Below, one piece after another: positions 26,401 through 34,190 of a stretch of DNA of 64,000 nucleotides. The DNA lies in NCBI GenBank assembly GCA_013350335.1, contig CM023539.1, forward strand, positions 40,038,631 to 40,102,630, read 5' to 3'. The translations under genes and the position numbers were made by a program. The DNA comes from Chimonanthus salicifolius. Taxonomy: Eukaryota; Streptophyta; Magnoliopsida; Laurales; Calycanthaceae. Each line of letters opens with the position of its first letter. Within the stretch, counting starts at the first letter, position 1. The notes beneath the pieces were generated by a model, which made no database searches, was not told where the DNA came from, and worked only from the letters and a program-made list of their open reading frames with translations.

Positions 26401-28814
26401 TCATGTGTCGAGTAAAGATCCTTGGGAAATGCCCAACCCCAAGGATCACCTGATCATGTGTATCAGAATCCTGCTTCCCCTTCATCAAATGGATGATTGC
26501 ATAGAAAAATGGTCAAAGGTCCAGACTCAATGGACAAATGCCCATCATTGATCAGTTAATCAGTTTTCCACAACAATAATGATACCATCTAATGATGATG
26601 ATAATGATGACAACGACGACAAGAGCTCATTGTAAATTGAAAGTGCAAACTGTGCATCCTGAAAAGGTTGCTGTTTAGACTTTAGAGTAATGCATTGAAC
26701 AACAACAACAGCAGCAGATGAAAAGTGGCTATGACGATGATGGTCTTTTTTCTTTTTCTTTTTGACAAAATATGATGATGATGGTGTTGACGGTAATGAT
26801 GCTGACAAACAAGAACAACTTGTTTCTTCTGAGTTTCCCATTGGAAAACATTGTAAACAAGGTCCTGAGAGATAAAAATATCAATGGAGGTCCCCTAACA
26901 AATGAAATGGTATCCATCTGGTCTCATTGTCAATAGAAGGATTTAGAGCAGGGAAATTTAGGAGTTGAAATAGAAGAGAAAATTCTTTGAAAATGAGCTT
27001 TGAAAAAGGAGAAATTTCTTTGAGGAAATATCTTAAAAAAGAACAATTTAAGGAGAAATACCATGGTGGTAGAAATTTCTATGAGTTTTATGGATTTCAA
27101 TGCATGTGAAAGAAATACAGGTGTCATTAACAATACTGCCAACACAAGCTTTTAGAGCAAGATTAAGCAAGGGGCTAAACATTTGCTTGATTCGAAGAAA
27201 CTAAAATCCTTTTTCAAAGTTGACACAGAAAAAGGGATACAGCCATGTAAACTGGGATTTCTTTGTATTAATAGAGACAATGGGTTTTGGAGAAAGAAAG
27301 AGATTGTGAAACCCTAAGTGATGCAAGAGAGAAGATTTTAACCTTTTCCTTAAGTCTAGTAGGGGTAAAAGATTCTAACGAAGCGAAATTTCATGCTATT
27401 AGGCATTTTGTGTTAATTTTCCATGATTAATTTTGAGGGAAGCTTGTTATTGAAAGTGATTCGGTAAATATTGTGGGGTGAGCTTCGGGAAGGAAGAAGC
27501 CACCTTGAAGATTTCTATGTCTAGCTCAAGTGATTAAAGAACAATGCTCTTCATTAAAAATATCCTTCGTACACATTCAAAGATCAACCAATAGGGTCAC
27601 AGACTATGTTGCACAGGACACTTCACTACATGTCTGACGCTTGCCTGTCCGTGTTGGCACTTCAATTTATGTGTAAATCCATGTCTTTGTTGTCACAACG
27701 ATATGTCATTTCCATACTCATGTCATGTCCGGGCATCATAACTCGAAGATTTTTTAGCTAAGCATGGAGTCAATGGATCGGAGTTGTTCTCACATTTTTC
27801 TATTTCCTAGTTTCTTATGTGCTTCCTTTGATGTAATTTGGGTCCATCTCAACCACTTCTTTGTACTCTTTCTGTTTGAATGAAGTCACTGTGTTGTATT
27901 TTCAAAAAAGACAGGGAAAAAAAAAACATAAAGGTGTTGTCTTTGAAGTGAATTTTATGTTATTTTGAAGTGGTTTTAGGGCTAAAAATAAAAGAGCAAT
28001 TCTAGGGAAGTTAGGGTGTTAATTTCTCTAGGGAGGATGCATATTGATCATGGAGTGAGCCCCACATGTTTGTGTGGGATGGATATGGGACTTCATGAAC
28101 AAAATAAACATAATTCAAGGGAAGCTCCTCCATCTAAACACTATACCTTTGTGAGTGGGATGGATATGGGACTTCATGAACAAAATAAACATAATTCAAG
28201 GGAAGCTCCTCCGTCTAAACACTATACCTTTGTGAGTGGGATGGATATGGGACTTCATGAACAAAATAAAAATAATTCTAGGGAAACTCCTCCGTCTAAA
28301 CACTATACCTTTGTAAGATGGGCCATAAGATTAAAAAAAAATTATGGAAATCAAATTTTCAAGGTCCAAAATCACAAGGCTAAAATGATCAAAAAAAGGG
28401 TCACATTTCACCCATACATTATCCTTGCCATTTTCTACATATCAATTCTACACATCCCAATAAAAAATGTATGGACTTGAAATCTCAATAAACAATCTCC
28501 CTGGAGTCTTTGAAAATAAAATTAGGGAACATCTAATGGTAGGAGCGGCAATACCAATTAGTTAAATTGAAAGATTGGCATCCAAAATATACTATAAAGC
28601 AGAAGATTTGCATATGATTATATGAATTGTATCGACAAAGGGGTATCCTTAATTTATTAGCTTCAATGGCAGTTTTGTTGCACATTTTGGAAGACAATCC
28701 ATTGACCATCTATTTCTTCATTTCAATTTTTCATGTTATCTTTTTATTCAAAAATTTGGTGTCAGCTAGGCGTTCCCAACATCCTTGGAGGAACTTGTAC
28801 AGATGTGGTACTGG

Positions 28815-28856
<42 letters not shown>

Positions 28857-28943
28857 TCATTCCAATTTTTCATGTTTTCTTTTTATCCAAAAATTTGGTC
28901 TCTCCCAACATCATTAGAGGAACTTGTACAGATGGAGTACTGG

Positions 28944-28984
<41 letters not shown>

Positions 28985-29735
28985 TGAAGGTTGATTTTAT
29001 GAAGCAAAATCAACTTTGAAGAGAACATTTTTGAAGTATGCAAGACTAAAAGTTATTTCATGGTTTATGTGAGGAAGGAGTTTGAAAGCTCATAATTTCT
29101 ATTTATTTTGAAATTGGAAAGAGGGATGGGAAGAAGGCCAGCATTGAGCAAGGTGAAAGAGATGGGTTCCACCTCTAGATGGGAGACTCAAATTCAATGT
29201 TGATGACGCAGCTAGAGGCAAGCTCCTAGTTGCAAATTTTGGACAGGAGAAATTTGTCAGTCCTTGGACCCAATTTTTTTGCTAAATTTTGAAAATATCG
29301 GCCAAAATTTCCAAAAAAATAAAGAATCAGGTTTCAGTCCTAGATTAGACCAAAAAATGTCAGCCGATATTTCAGATTTCAGCCAAAATTTGTGACTGAC
29401 GGTAAGCCAGGCCCAACAGCAATGGAAGGTATTTCACTGGATCGTAAAGGAAATATTTGAAAGTTTATTTCAGGGAAGCAGGGATAATGAAATCCAATGA
29501 AATAGAAACGATGGTCATTAAAGAAGCACTGAGGACATCTAAGGAATCATTTGAAGGGCAATGCCTGTTGTGTGTCAGTACAAATCTCATATAAATTATC
29601 AACAACAATAGCAACAATGAAAGCCGCGATGTTGGATTCAGGGGGGAAACCAACCTTGAATCTGGCAAAATCGTTGGCGAACTTCTTGCGATCGAAATGA
29701 AGGCCAGAGAACAGGAAGGATGCTGATTTCTCCAT
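8210..29735 (-). CDS. RH57: DEAD-box ATP-dependent RNA helicase, RH57/DDX52/Rok1 type, 12 exons
   Basis: Exons in transcript order are 29735-29655, 26140-26038, 25913-25801, 25710-25619, 18868-18772, 18538-18458, 18359-18127, 16662-16468, 16345-16255, 12330-12208, 10027-9877 and 8415-8210. They join in frame to 521 residues, close to the roughly 540 of plant homologues. Motifs are the Q-motif region [13 protein letters not shown] (~150-162), Walker A APTGSGKT (170-177), PTREL (203-207), TPRRL (250-254), DESD in place of DEAD (274-277), SAT (306-308), [10 protein letters not shown] (421-430) and [11 protein letters not shown] (451-461). The DESD box and the N-terminus [11 protein letters not shown] fit the Rok1/DDX52 branch, whose yeast member acts in early 18S rRNA processing in the nucleolus. 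That role is inferred here. All introns are GT-AG except intron 3, which is GC-AG. The C-terminus may be longer (see 5936-5951). Confidence 0.93.
8762..9510 (+). repeat. Diverged ~190-bp tandem duplication split by a hAT element
   Basis: Unit 1 (about 8762-8950) and unit 2 (about 8952-8975 joined to 9327-9510) share long blocks such as aaaactgagacc, ccatgaggc, agaaatttcaa, caatggtccacccac and tgcacatgcatctc. Unit 2 is interrupted near its left end by element A. The units are clearly related but not identical, so the duplication is old. Confidence 0.75.
8976..9326. mobile_element. hAT-like nonautonomous element A with GGGTCGGG arrays (351 bp)
   Basis: The ends are TAGGGGTGAAAC and TTTCAGCCCTA, whose reverse complement TAGGGCTGAAA matches 10 of 11 bases. 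Both resemble the maize Ac terminus CAGGGATGAAA. It is flanked by perfect 8-bp duplications TTAACAAG (8968-8975 and 9327-9334). The interior is almost entirely degenerate GGGTCGGGTTGGGT units, in one orientation on the left and inverted (ACCCGACCC) on the right. It has no transposase. Open frames across it are artefacts of the repeat. Confidence 0.88.
9600..9835 (+). pseudogene. RTE-type LINE reverse transcriptase fragment
   Basis: At 9611-9649 the plus strand reads [13 protein letters not shown], a form of the F-A-D-D catalytic box with Ala changed to Val. It is followed by a degenerate GLKLEKQ segment like the 'E-S-K-G-L-K-L-S-R' region of plant RTE-type reverse transcriptases. Stops and frameshifts interrupt it. 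It lies antisense to the host gene. Confidence 0.6.
9877..10027 (-). CDS. RH57: RH57-like exon 11
   Basis: It encodes [11 protein letters not shown] through AAAYIHRI with motif [12 protein letters not shown]. The acceptor is tttgcag and the donor is ATTG|gtaatg, leaving a one-base carry-over into exon 12. Confidence 0.93.
10028..12207 (-). other. RH57-like intron 10
   Basis: This 2.2-kb intron is very AT-rich, with long A/T-dominated stretches between about 10620 and 12050. I recognise no transposon ends, RNA gene or coding segment in it. Confidence 0.75.
12208..12330 (-). CDS. RH57: RH57-like exon 10
   Basis: It has 41 codons, [20 protein letters not shown] through HADLIQTE, in phase 0 at both ends. 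It covers helicase motif IV at the start of the second RecA-like domain. Confidence 0.93.
12331..16254 (-). other. RH57-like intron 9
   Basis: This 3.9-kb intron contains a plus-strand LINE 3' fragment at 12690-13655. The rest (about 13660-16250) has no recognisable coding content. It includes a short (taa)n/(caa)n stretch near 14690-14725. Confidence 0.75.
12690..13655 (+). pseudogene. LINE 3' fragment E (zf-RVT and RNase H remnants, poly-A tail)
   Basis: About 12755-12900 encodes [12 protein letters not shown] and [11 protein letters not shown], the start of a plant LINE zf-RVT domain. About 12990-13070 encodes [15 protein letters not shown]. 13287-13559 encodes an RNase H-like tail with [12 protein letters not shown] and [14 protein letters not shown]. 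An ATAAAA-type tail and a run of A at 13639-13650 mark the 3' end. It is 5'-truncated and broken in frame, and lies antisense to the helicase gene. Confidence 0.75.
16255..16345 (-). CDS. RH57: RH57-like exon 9
   Basis: It encodes (K)[15 protein letters not shown] through [10 protein letters not shown]. The first base completes the Lys codon begun in exon 8 and the exon ends in phase 0 at GAG|gtatgc. This is the linker into the C-terminal helicase domain. Confidence 0.92.
16468..16662 (-). CDS. RH57: RH57-like exon 8
   Basis: It encodes [14 protein letters not shown], with the DESD variant of motif II, and [14 protein letters not shown] with motif III. The donor is AGGAA|gtaagt. The DESD spelling is characteristic of the Rok1/DDX52 group. 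Confidence 0.94.
17083..17860. repeat. Decayed AATGGGTTGACC/ACCCGACC-rich repeat, interrupted by element C
   Basis: The flanks 17083-17290 and 17784-17860 carry alternating aaatgggttgacc, tcaaccca and tcatttattaaatg motifs. They resemble patches at 53510-53830 and 54240-54490. I could not find convincing terminal repeats for this outer unit. Confidence 0.5.
17297..17775. mobile_element. hAT-like nonautonomous element C (479 bp)
   Basis: It starts TAGGGGTGAAAATTGGGCC and ends GTTGCAGCCCTA. The flanks GACCCAAC (17289-17296) and GACCCTAG (17776-17783) agree at six of eight positions, the first five consecutively. The arms are GGGCTCAAGTTGGGC-type repeats with an AT-rich core. The right arm resembles that of element H (aagcctgag, then caaatacaa-like spacing). 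No coding potential is seen. Confidence 0.65.
18127..18359 (-). CDS. RH57: RH57-like exon 7
   Basis: It encodes [20 protein letters not shown] through HKRKLDLS with motifs Ia (PTREL) and Ib-like TPRRL. The acceptor is gtaaatcag and the donor is AGCAG|gtattg, with a two-base carry-over into exon 8. Confidence 0.94.
18458..18538 (-). CDS. RH57: RH57-like exon 6
   Basis: It has 27 codons, [20 protein letters not shown] through LMKLK, carrying the Walker A nucleotide-binding loop. It is phase 0 at both ends with donor AAG|gtaagt. Confidence 0.95.
18772..18868 (-). CDS. RH57: RH57-like exon 5
   Basis: It encodes [19 protein letters not shown] and [13 protein letters not shown], the Q motif that recognises adenine. 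The first base completes an Arg codon begun in exon 4. The donor is TCA|gtatgg. Confidence 0.94.
19040..19156 (+). repeat. Retroposon 3' tail
   Basis: The segment ends in ctcttaatacattttctc followed by a short A-run, resembling the 3' UTR ends of LINE fragments at 13560-13650 and 37685-37819. No coding part is attached. Confidence 0.4.
19250..19658 (-). pseudogene. RTE-type LINE, C-terminal fragment with (GAT)n tail
   Basis: On the minus strand it reads [29 protein letters not shown] and [12 protein letters not shown], the C-terminal pattern of plant RTE reverse transcriptases. It then ends in a (GAT)n microsatellite at about 19267-19287, the typical RTE-style tail. The upstream side is cut by the LTR beginning at about 19659. 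Confidence 0.65.
19659..20542 (+). mobile_element. Ty3/Gypsy 5' LTR (probable)
   Basis: It begins TGATGCGGAG and ends TTGTCTTGCA, giving TG...CA ends. It is followed six bases later by TGGTATCAG (20549-20557), a tRNA-Met-type primer-binding site. The start is chosen by the TG and by the abrupt end of the RTE fragment. No second LTR is visible, so length and target duplication cannot be confirmed. Confidence 0.55.
20549..20557 (+). other. Primer-binding site of the Gypsy element
   Basis: TGGTATCAG just downstream of the LTR end matches the start of the initiator-tRNA-Met complementary site used by plant LTR elements. The match then decays (TAACC instead of AGC). Confidence 0.6.
20774..22000 (+). 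pseudogene. Ty3/Gypsy gag, frameshifted and truncated
   Basis: Sequence before 21279 carries capsid pieces such as [16 protein letters not shown] but is interrupted by stops and frameshifts. 21279-21755 is open, with [19 protein letters not shown] and [13 protein letters not shown] of the retrotransposon capsid domain. It ends in a zinc knuckle, [14 protein letters not shown]. The third ligand position, normally His, is Asn here. After about 22000 recognisable sequence stops. No protease, reverse transcriptase or integrase follows. Confidence 0.8.
22760..24430 (+). pseudogene. LINE fragment F (pre-zf-RVT and zf-RVT), split by hAT element B
   Basis: About 22808-22960 encodes [20 protein letters not shown] then [15 protein letters not shown], the LINE segment just after the reverse transcriptase. 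About 23270-23500 encodes [20 protein letters not shown] then [17 protein letters not shown] of the zf-RVT domain. After the insertion of element B the pattern resumes at 24327 with TLWLEQNN and FFRNHEES. It is frameshifted and antisense to the host gene. Confidence 0.75.
23518..24318. mobile_element. hAT-like nonautonomous element B with GGGTCGGG arms and a unique core (801 bp)
   Basis: The ends are TAGTGGTGAAACTCGGG and CCCGAGTTTCAGCCCTA. Perfect 8-bp duplications TATTTAGA flank it (23510-23517 and 24319-24326). The left arm closely follows element A, including cacatggaattcgg, so A and B are one family. B also carries about 450 bp (about 23690-24150) absent from A: a CT-rich tract with tctctc runs followed by non-repetitive sequence. 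It sits inside LINE fragment F. Confidence 0.88.
24432..25240 (+). mobile_element. LTR-like segment (unclassified)
   Basis: It begins TGATGTAGGACATG immediately after the LINE F remnant and contains a TATA-like TATAAATAG at about 24636-24644. An aatcaatgaaaatc block and a CT-rich stretch follow, in the layout seen in the Gypsy LTR at 19659-20542. I found no matching second LTR, primer-binding site or end. The call rests on resemblance only. Confidence 0.3.
25290..25397 (+). repeat. Retroposon 3' tail
   Basis: Sequence ending ttaatgaagtttatcat, then a short A-run, resembles LINE 3' UTR ends elsewhere in the window. It could be the original tail of LINE fragment F displaced by the LTR-like segment. 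That link is inference. Confidence 0.35.
25619..25710 (-). CDS. RH57: RH57-like exon 4
   Basis: It encodes [20 protein letters not shown] and [10 protein letters not shown], then two bases of an Arg codon. The acceptor is gaattcag and the donor is ACAAG|gtgttc. This is the conserved segment just before the Q motif. Confidence 0.92.
25801..25913 (-). CDS. RH57: RH57-like exon 3
   Basis: It encodes [14 protein letters not shown] through KKELNRQIQ. The 3' end is CAG|gcaatt, a GC rather than GT donor. The join to [10 protein letters not shown] in exon 4 is in frame and matches the conserved family order. Confidence 0.88.
26038..26140 (-). CDS. RH57: RH57-like exon 2
   Basis: It encodes an acidic then basic stretch, [13 protein letters not shown] followed by [13 protein letters not shown], the latter a plausible nuclear-localisation signal. 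The acceptor is aatttag and the donor is TTCTG|gtaata. Identity rests on frame continuity with exons 1 and 3. Confidence 0.85.
27340..27915 (+). pseudogene. LINE fragment G (RNase H-like domain and tail)
   Basis: Plus-strand pieces include [54 protein letters not shown] and [17 protein letters not shown], the order seen in plant LINE RNase H domains. About 120 bp of unrelated sequence interrupts between VAQ and DFLAKHG. It ends with a gaatgaagtcactgtg-type 3' UTR and an A-run at about 27903-27926. Confidence 0.65.
28070..28315 (+). repeat. 81-bp tandem repeat, three units
   Basis: Units start at the gggatggatatgggac block at 28076, 28157 and 28238, exactly 81 bp apart, with only a few differences between units. 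Because 81 is a multiple of three, a frame stays open across it and encodes a 27-residue repeat ([20 protein letters not shown]...). It lies in an intron on the antisense strand, so translation is unlikely. Confidence 0.9.
28722..28981 (+). repeat. Duplicated ~125-bp segment, each copy ending in a (GA)n microsatellite
   Basis: Two copies share caatttttcatgtt, then ctttttat.caaaaatttgg, then aggaacttgtacagatg. Each ends in (GA)n, at about 28818-28850 and 28947-28981. The open Arg-Glu repeat frames across them are artefacts. Confidence 0.85.
29150..29245 (+). pseudogene. LINE fragment H (start of RNase H region)
   Basis: Plus strand reads [19 protein letters not shown], matching the 'LKFNVDGAARG' start of plant LINE RNase H domains. 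Nothing recognisable continues after it. Confidence 0.5.
29655..29735 (-). CDS. RH57: RH57-like exon 1
   Basis: It has 27 codons beginning [19 protein letters not shown] and ending FARFK, with donor AAG|gttggt in phase 0. The N-terminus agrees with plant RH57 proteins, which fixes the start codon. Confidence 0.9.
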
Positions 29736-29811
29736 CTGTTCTTATTCCAGAGAAGCAAGCGCCAGACGAGTTCCACTTCTGCAAAGCTTCTGCTGAACCG
29801 TTTAAGGAGTC

Positions 29812-29819
29812 TAGGGTTT
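29812..29819 (-). promoter_or_regulatory. Telo-box in the RH57-like leader/promoter
   Basis: AAACCCTA on the minus strand lies 77-84 bp upstream of the start codon. Telo-boxes are typical near the transcription start of plant ribosomal-protein and ribosome-biogenesis genes, which fits the predicted role. Confidence 0.55.
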
Positions 29820-30846
29820 ATTCTCAGTTGGGCAACGCTCCGGTCATAACCACAGTTCGTTGAGTTCCGCAGTTCTCAAACATTTTTATTAGATTGGTAA
29901 AGGAATATTTTCTAAATTAAATTAATTTAAATTACTTCTAATATCAACCACATATTGCAAGAAACTACAAATGTAATTTTTAAGGTATAAAAATTTTCCA
30001 AAATGGTTTAAAAAAAGTTAATTATTTTGTTAGAAAAGAAAATGGTTTCTAGCAAATATTTGTTAATCAAATATGACATTAGTTATACCTCTTAAAGGGG
30101 TTGATATATGAATGGTTTAGGTTGATTAATCTTGTGATGGACACTATAGGTGGATGTGAGGGACTGATAAGTTATTATAGTAGGTGATCATTAGTTCCAC
30201 ATTCGAAATTGACTCGTTAATATGAGGTTTATGAGTAGGATAGTTACACTTCATTGTGTGGAGGCTTTTTTCGAAAGGAAACTTGGAAAAAATAAAAGTA
30301 AATCCTAGTAGGGGAAAATATCCACACAAGAAACGTGTCGATACAAATCTTGTTTAATGTAGTATTATACAAATCCTGTTTAATGGAGTGTTTTAATTCT
30401 ATTAAATTACTGAATTTGATATCAAATCTTCTTTTCTTATTTTCAAATATTTTTATTAAAATTTTCTAAGATATATATATTTGCCCTTAACAATCGTCCT
30501 CATGAAACTCTCATACAAACTTTGGCTTGTCAAACTCACAAGTAGACCCAATAAATCCATTTTCCCGTCACACCCACCTATCCACTATAAATTACACATA
30601 TACCCAATAACCCACCATTTATGTAGACCCCCATGTTTGTAGTTGTCTAGAAGCGACAGCGTGTGAAGTAGGCCCTCATCAGGTGGAGAAACTCACTGTC
30701 TACAGTCGCAAATTGAAACTATGTAACGTAGTCACGATACCCAGAGAGTGAAGCAACGGGTGCAGGCCCCGAACATCAGAATGAATAATTTAAAGGATAT
30801 GCACACACATTGATTGTTTACACCAAATTTAGTGTAAACTCGTTGT

Positions 30847-30850
<4 letters not shown>

Positions 30851-30916
<66 letters not shown>
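30851..30916. repeat. (TA)n microsatellite
   Basis: About 33 uninterrupted TA units. Shorter (TA)n runs occur at 8695-8717, 36849-36870, 40388-40415 and 44640-44662. Confidence 0.97.
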
Positions 30917-30920
<4 letters not shown>

Positions 30921-32469
30921 CAACCATGATATAGTGTGCCATGCTGGCATGGCATCAGCACATCAGTTAAAAATGTAAAAGAATTCAAAAAATTTTGAGA
31001 TGAATTATTGTTACTATTACTAAAAAGACAACCGAGCATCTGAGTTCTATGTGGACATACACGCGCACACAAAACACAAACACATGAGTAAGATTTTTAA
31101 AAATATTAGACATTTCAATTTTTAATTAAATAACAATGACGCCAATTTAAATTCCAATTAAGATTTATCAGCTAATGATGACTTGACCAATTTTTCTCAG
31201 AAGAAAGATAACATCATGATCACTTTGCTCTGCTTAGAGAGAATAGATGGTTCCTACCATTTCCATAAGAGAAACGGTGTCTCCTGCTTTTTTATGAGAT
31301 TTTTTTCTATTATTCTAAGAAGAGTAGAAACTCGTTCACTTTATTTTTTAAGAAAAAAATTTCTTCTTAACTTTTTATGATCAAATTATCTAAATCAGAG
31401 CATCCTACTAATAATCAGAGCATATGCAAGCAACTTATCCAACACCACCACATAACTTTACAGGATGTGACCATTTTGAGAAGAAGGGTTTCTGACCTCT
31501 TTCAACCCTTCTAAACCCTGAATACTTGTATTGAACTCAGAGGGAATGCCATAGCCTGACACGTGTCATTCTGTACACATGTGCGAGATCATAGACCTAC
31601 CATGAACGTTTTAAACAAAAGATCTAATACAAAGGTAATTGTTCTTGCACTAAGTTGGCAAATTGGGACGGAACCATCAAGGAGAGCAGATGGGGGTGGG
31701 TCAAGAAAAATAGTTTTGGGGGTATAATTATGTAGACACAAAACACAGGCATTTTTCATCACCGTCTCATTAAAAGTATCAAGAAATTATCCAATCATTT
31801 TAATCACAACCTTTGTATTTAATTATTAATTAAATTTTAAAAGTGAAACATGACAATGTTTTATTCTTTCAAATTTTATCATTAAAAGTTCACACCAAAT
31901 TTTGTGAACCAGTCAAAAGTACGAACATTTCTCGCAAAATATATCAACAGTAGATTTGACCATGTGTTTAATTTGAATCGGACTGGCCATCAAAGCATTG
32001 GGATTGGCAAAACAGTCAAATATTTAGAACAAAATTTACGAAGGGTCGGTCATTCACAAATCAAAACCTGCTAGTAGGGAAGTCAGGTTTCTCAAAGTTT
32101 TAGGTAATCTCATGTGGAGAGTGCAAAATGGACAGTTAAGAAACAAATGCACGTGGAATTTTTACATGCGATGGTAATTTGAGGGTTGGGTTTTGATGGC
32201 TGCAATTCATTAGTTGACATACTAATGGTAGACTAGACAAAATACATGAACTAGATCAATGCAGGTTTGGATCTACCCCACTCCATATACATGAACTTGA
32301 TGGCTTATCTCTACAATATAGAATGTTCGGAGGGACTATAATAGCTAATTTATCCACTTACTCTGTTTTTAATTTTGATCAGGTCTTCAACAAATGGTAT
32401 CAGGCAGTTTTTATTTCTCGTGTTTGAATCCTAGTGAAGACAATTCGGAGATGAAAATGATTACTTTAC

Positions 32470-32655
32470 TTTTTTAAGATCAAGTATCCAAGCGTCTTAT
32501 TTGAGTAATCTTTGGAACACGTGTAGACCTTTCAATCCGTACACATCAGATACAAAACAATGAAGGTAGTCCTTTTTTATATTGAAGGGGATTTGATTCT
32601 AAGACTTTCTACAAACAAAAACGGGTTCTGACCATTAAGCTAACCCCTCAGAATT
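32470..32655 (-). repeat. SINE-like repeat, copy 2, with tRNA-like promoter boxes
   Basis: On the minus strand TTAGCTTAATGGT (32642-32630) matches the RNA polymerase III A box. GAATCAAATCCCC (32599-32587), about 30 bp downstream, resembles a B box. The body then follows copy 3 block by block to an A-rich end (cttaaaaaagt). This suggests a tRNA-derived SINE. No clear target duplication was found. Confidence 0.55.
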
Positions 32656-33397
32656 GGAAAGGGTTACTTAGTATAACAACAGAGTATTTTGTTATTTTGT
32701 TATATGAAGAGTCACGGACAAGAAAGTGTTGAGATTCTTCGATGATTTATGATAAAATGATTTGATATGCATTCCTACTCTTATACTAATTATTAGATAT
32801 CCAACCAATACTCCAAAAACTCTAGAGCTTATAGAACACTTGAAATCAATTCCTTTATTGATGACTTCTCATGTACCAAACTATCATACAACCATACTAG
32901 GTAACTCTTTATATAATTAAAAGCTCAAGAGTTGATAAAACGTTTAAAATCAGACCCTTTTATCTTAAACTATTGATGAATTTGAGTACTCATCCTCATC
33001 AATGACTCTCTCCGTGTCAAATAACCCTTTTCACCTCTGCATTGCTTTCACTAAAATTCAAACAAGAAACATAAAAATATGCTTTGATACCAATTATTAA
33101 GGACTTGACCAATATACAAAAAGTTCCAATGCTCCGCCCTCATCAATGATTCCTAATGTAATAAATTACCCAATTATTAAGGATTTGACCAATATACAAA
33201 AAATTCCAATGCTCCCCCGTCATCAATGATTCCTAATGAAATAAAGTACAGGTAGGTAGCCCATTCCACTTTATTACATGGAGAATGTTGAAATTCATTA
33301 ATGACTTAGAATAAATAATTTGATTTCACGCATTCCATTAACTCTGAACCTTTAGCATATTGGTTAGAGTCCTTGCAACAATATACATTATACTTCA

Positions 33398-33574
33398 GTT
33401 GAGCCGACCCTGACTATAGGCAGCGTAGGCTGGCGCCTAGGGCCTCCCAAAATAGGTATAAAAAACAACATGCAATAGGGCCCCTGTGATTTTAGGGCCT
33501 CTACAGTAGGAGCCCATCTTGACAATTTTGCCTCGATCCCCTAAGATTTTAGGATATCTCAGGGCCGGCACTGC
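33398..33574. mobile_element. Small hAT-like MITE (GCCGGCCCTGA ends)
   Basis: The left end is GTTGAGCCGACCCTGA and the reverse-complemented right end is GCAGTGCCGGCCCTGA. Flanks are tACTTCA and cACTTCA. The interior is rich in GGGCCTC and AGGGCC motifs, like common plant hAT-type MITEs. At about 177 bp it has no coding capacity. Confidence 0.55.
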
Positions 33575-34002
33575 ACTTCAATAGTAGGGATTAAAAAATT
33601 AAGATTGAGCTCATCTAGCGATTTAAAAGACATGGATAAATGCTTCAGCGTCCATTAACTAGATGATGAGGATGCCGATTTTTGGACGACTGCCCGGAGC
33701 AACATGTGCTCGGTGGCTGATCATAAAAGCCAGATGTATGGCCCACTACTTAGACCAGATAATTTCAGCAGTTGATGCCACCCTTCACTAGCATAATACC
33801 AGACAGCAATAACCAATCACCAAAATCTAGATGGTCCATCAACTTTAGCCGACGCTTGGGCTTCCATGTTGAAAACTGAAAACTACTCTACCCAAATTGT
33901 CCAGCCAACCATTTACCTTCGTAGTGATCAAATTTATGCAGGTAGGGTTATCAAAGGTAAAATTGTTTCTCAAGGCATGCATGAGAGTACGAAACAATCT
34001 TA

Positions 34003-34190
34003 TTTTTTAAACTGAAGTGTCAAGACGTCTCACCGTACTAATCTTTGAGACATGTGTAAACCTCTCAATCTACATACACCGGAAAAGTTCAACGGAGAGT
34101 GACTCTTTGAGATTGAACGTGAATCGAACATAAGACCTCTGCTTCCTGAGGTAGGTTCTGAGCTGTCAGGCAACCCTCCAGGTTAGGATG
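34003..34190 (-). repeat. SINE-like repeat, copy 3
   Basis: On the minus strand it starts near ggagggttgcctgacagctc, with an A-box-like TGACAGCTCAGAAC and a B-box-like TGTTCGATTCACG at 34130-34118. It ends cacttcagtttaaaaaat. GAAACAA lies on both sides and may be part of a target duplication. Confidence 0.55.

Larger units (their letters stand above)
26141..29654 (-). other. RH57-like intron 1 (3.5 kb)
   Basis: It contains LINE fragments G and H, a three-unit 81-bp tandem repeat, two GA microsatellites within a duplicated segment, and (gat)n/(aac)n-rich low-complexity sequence at 26570-26810. Confidence 0.8.

Noticed and set aside
28627..28994. Plus-strand frames with long Arg-Glu repeats
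   Set aside because: They are translations of (GA)n microsatellites.
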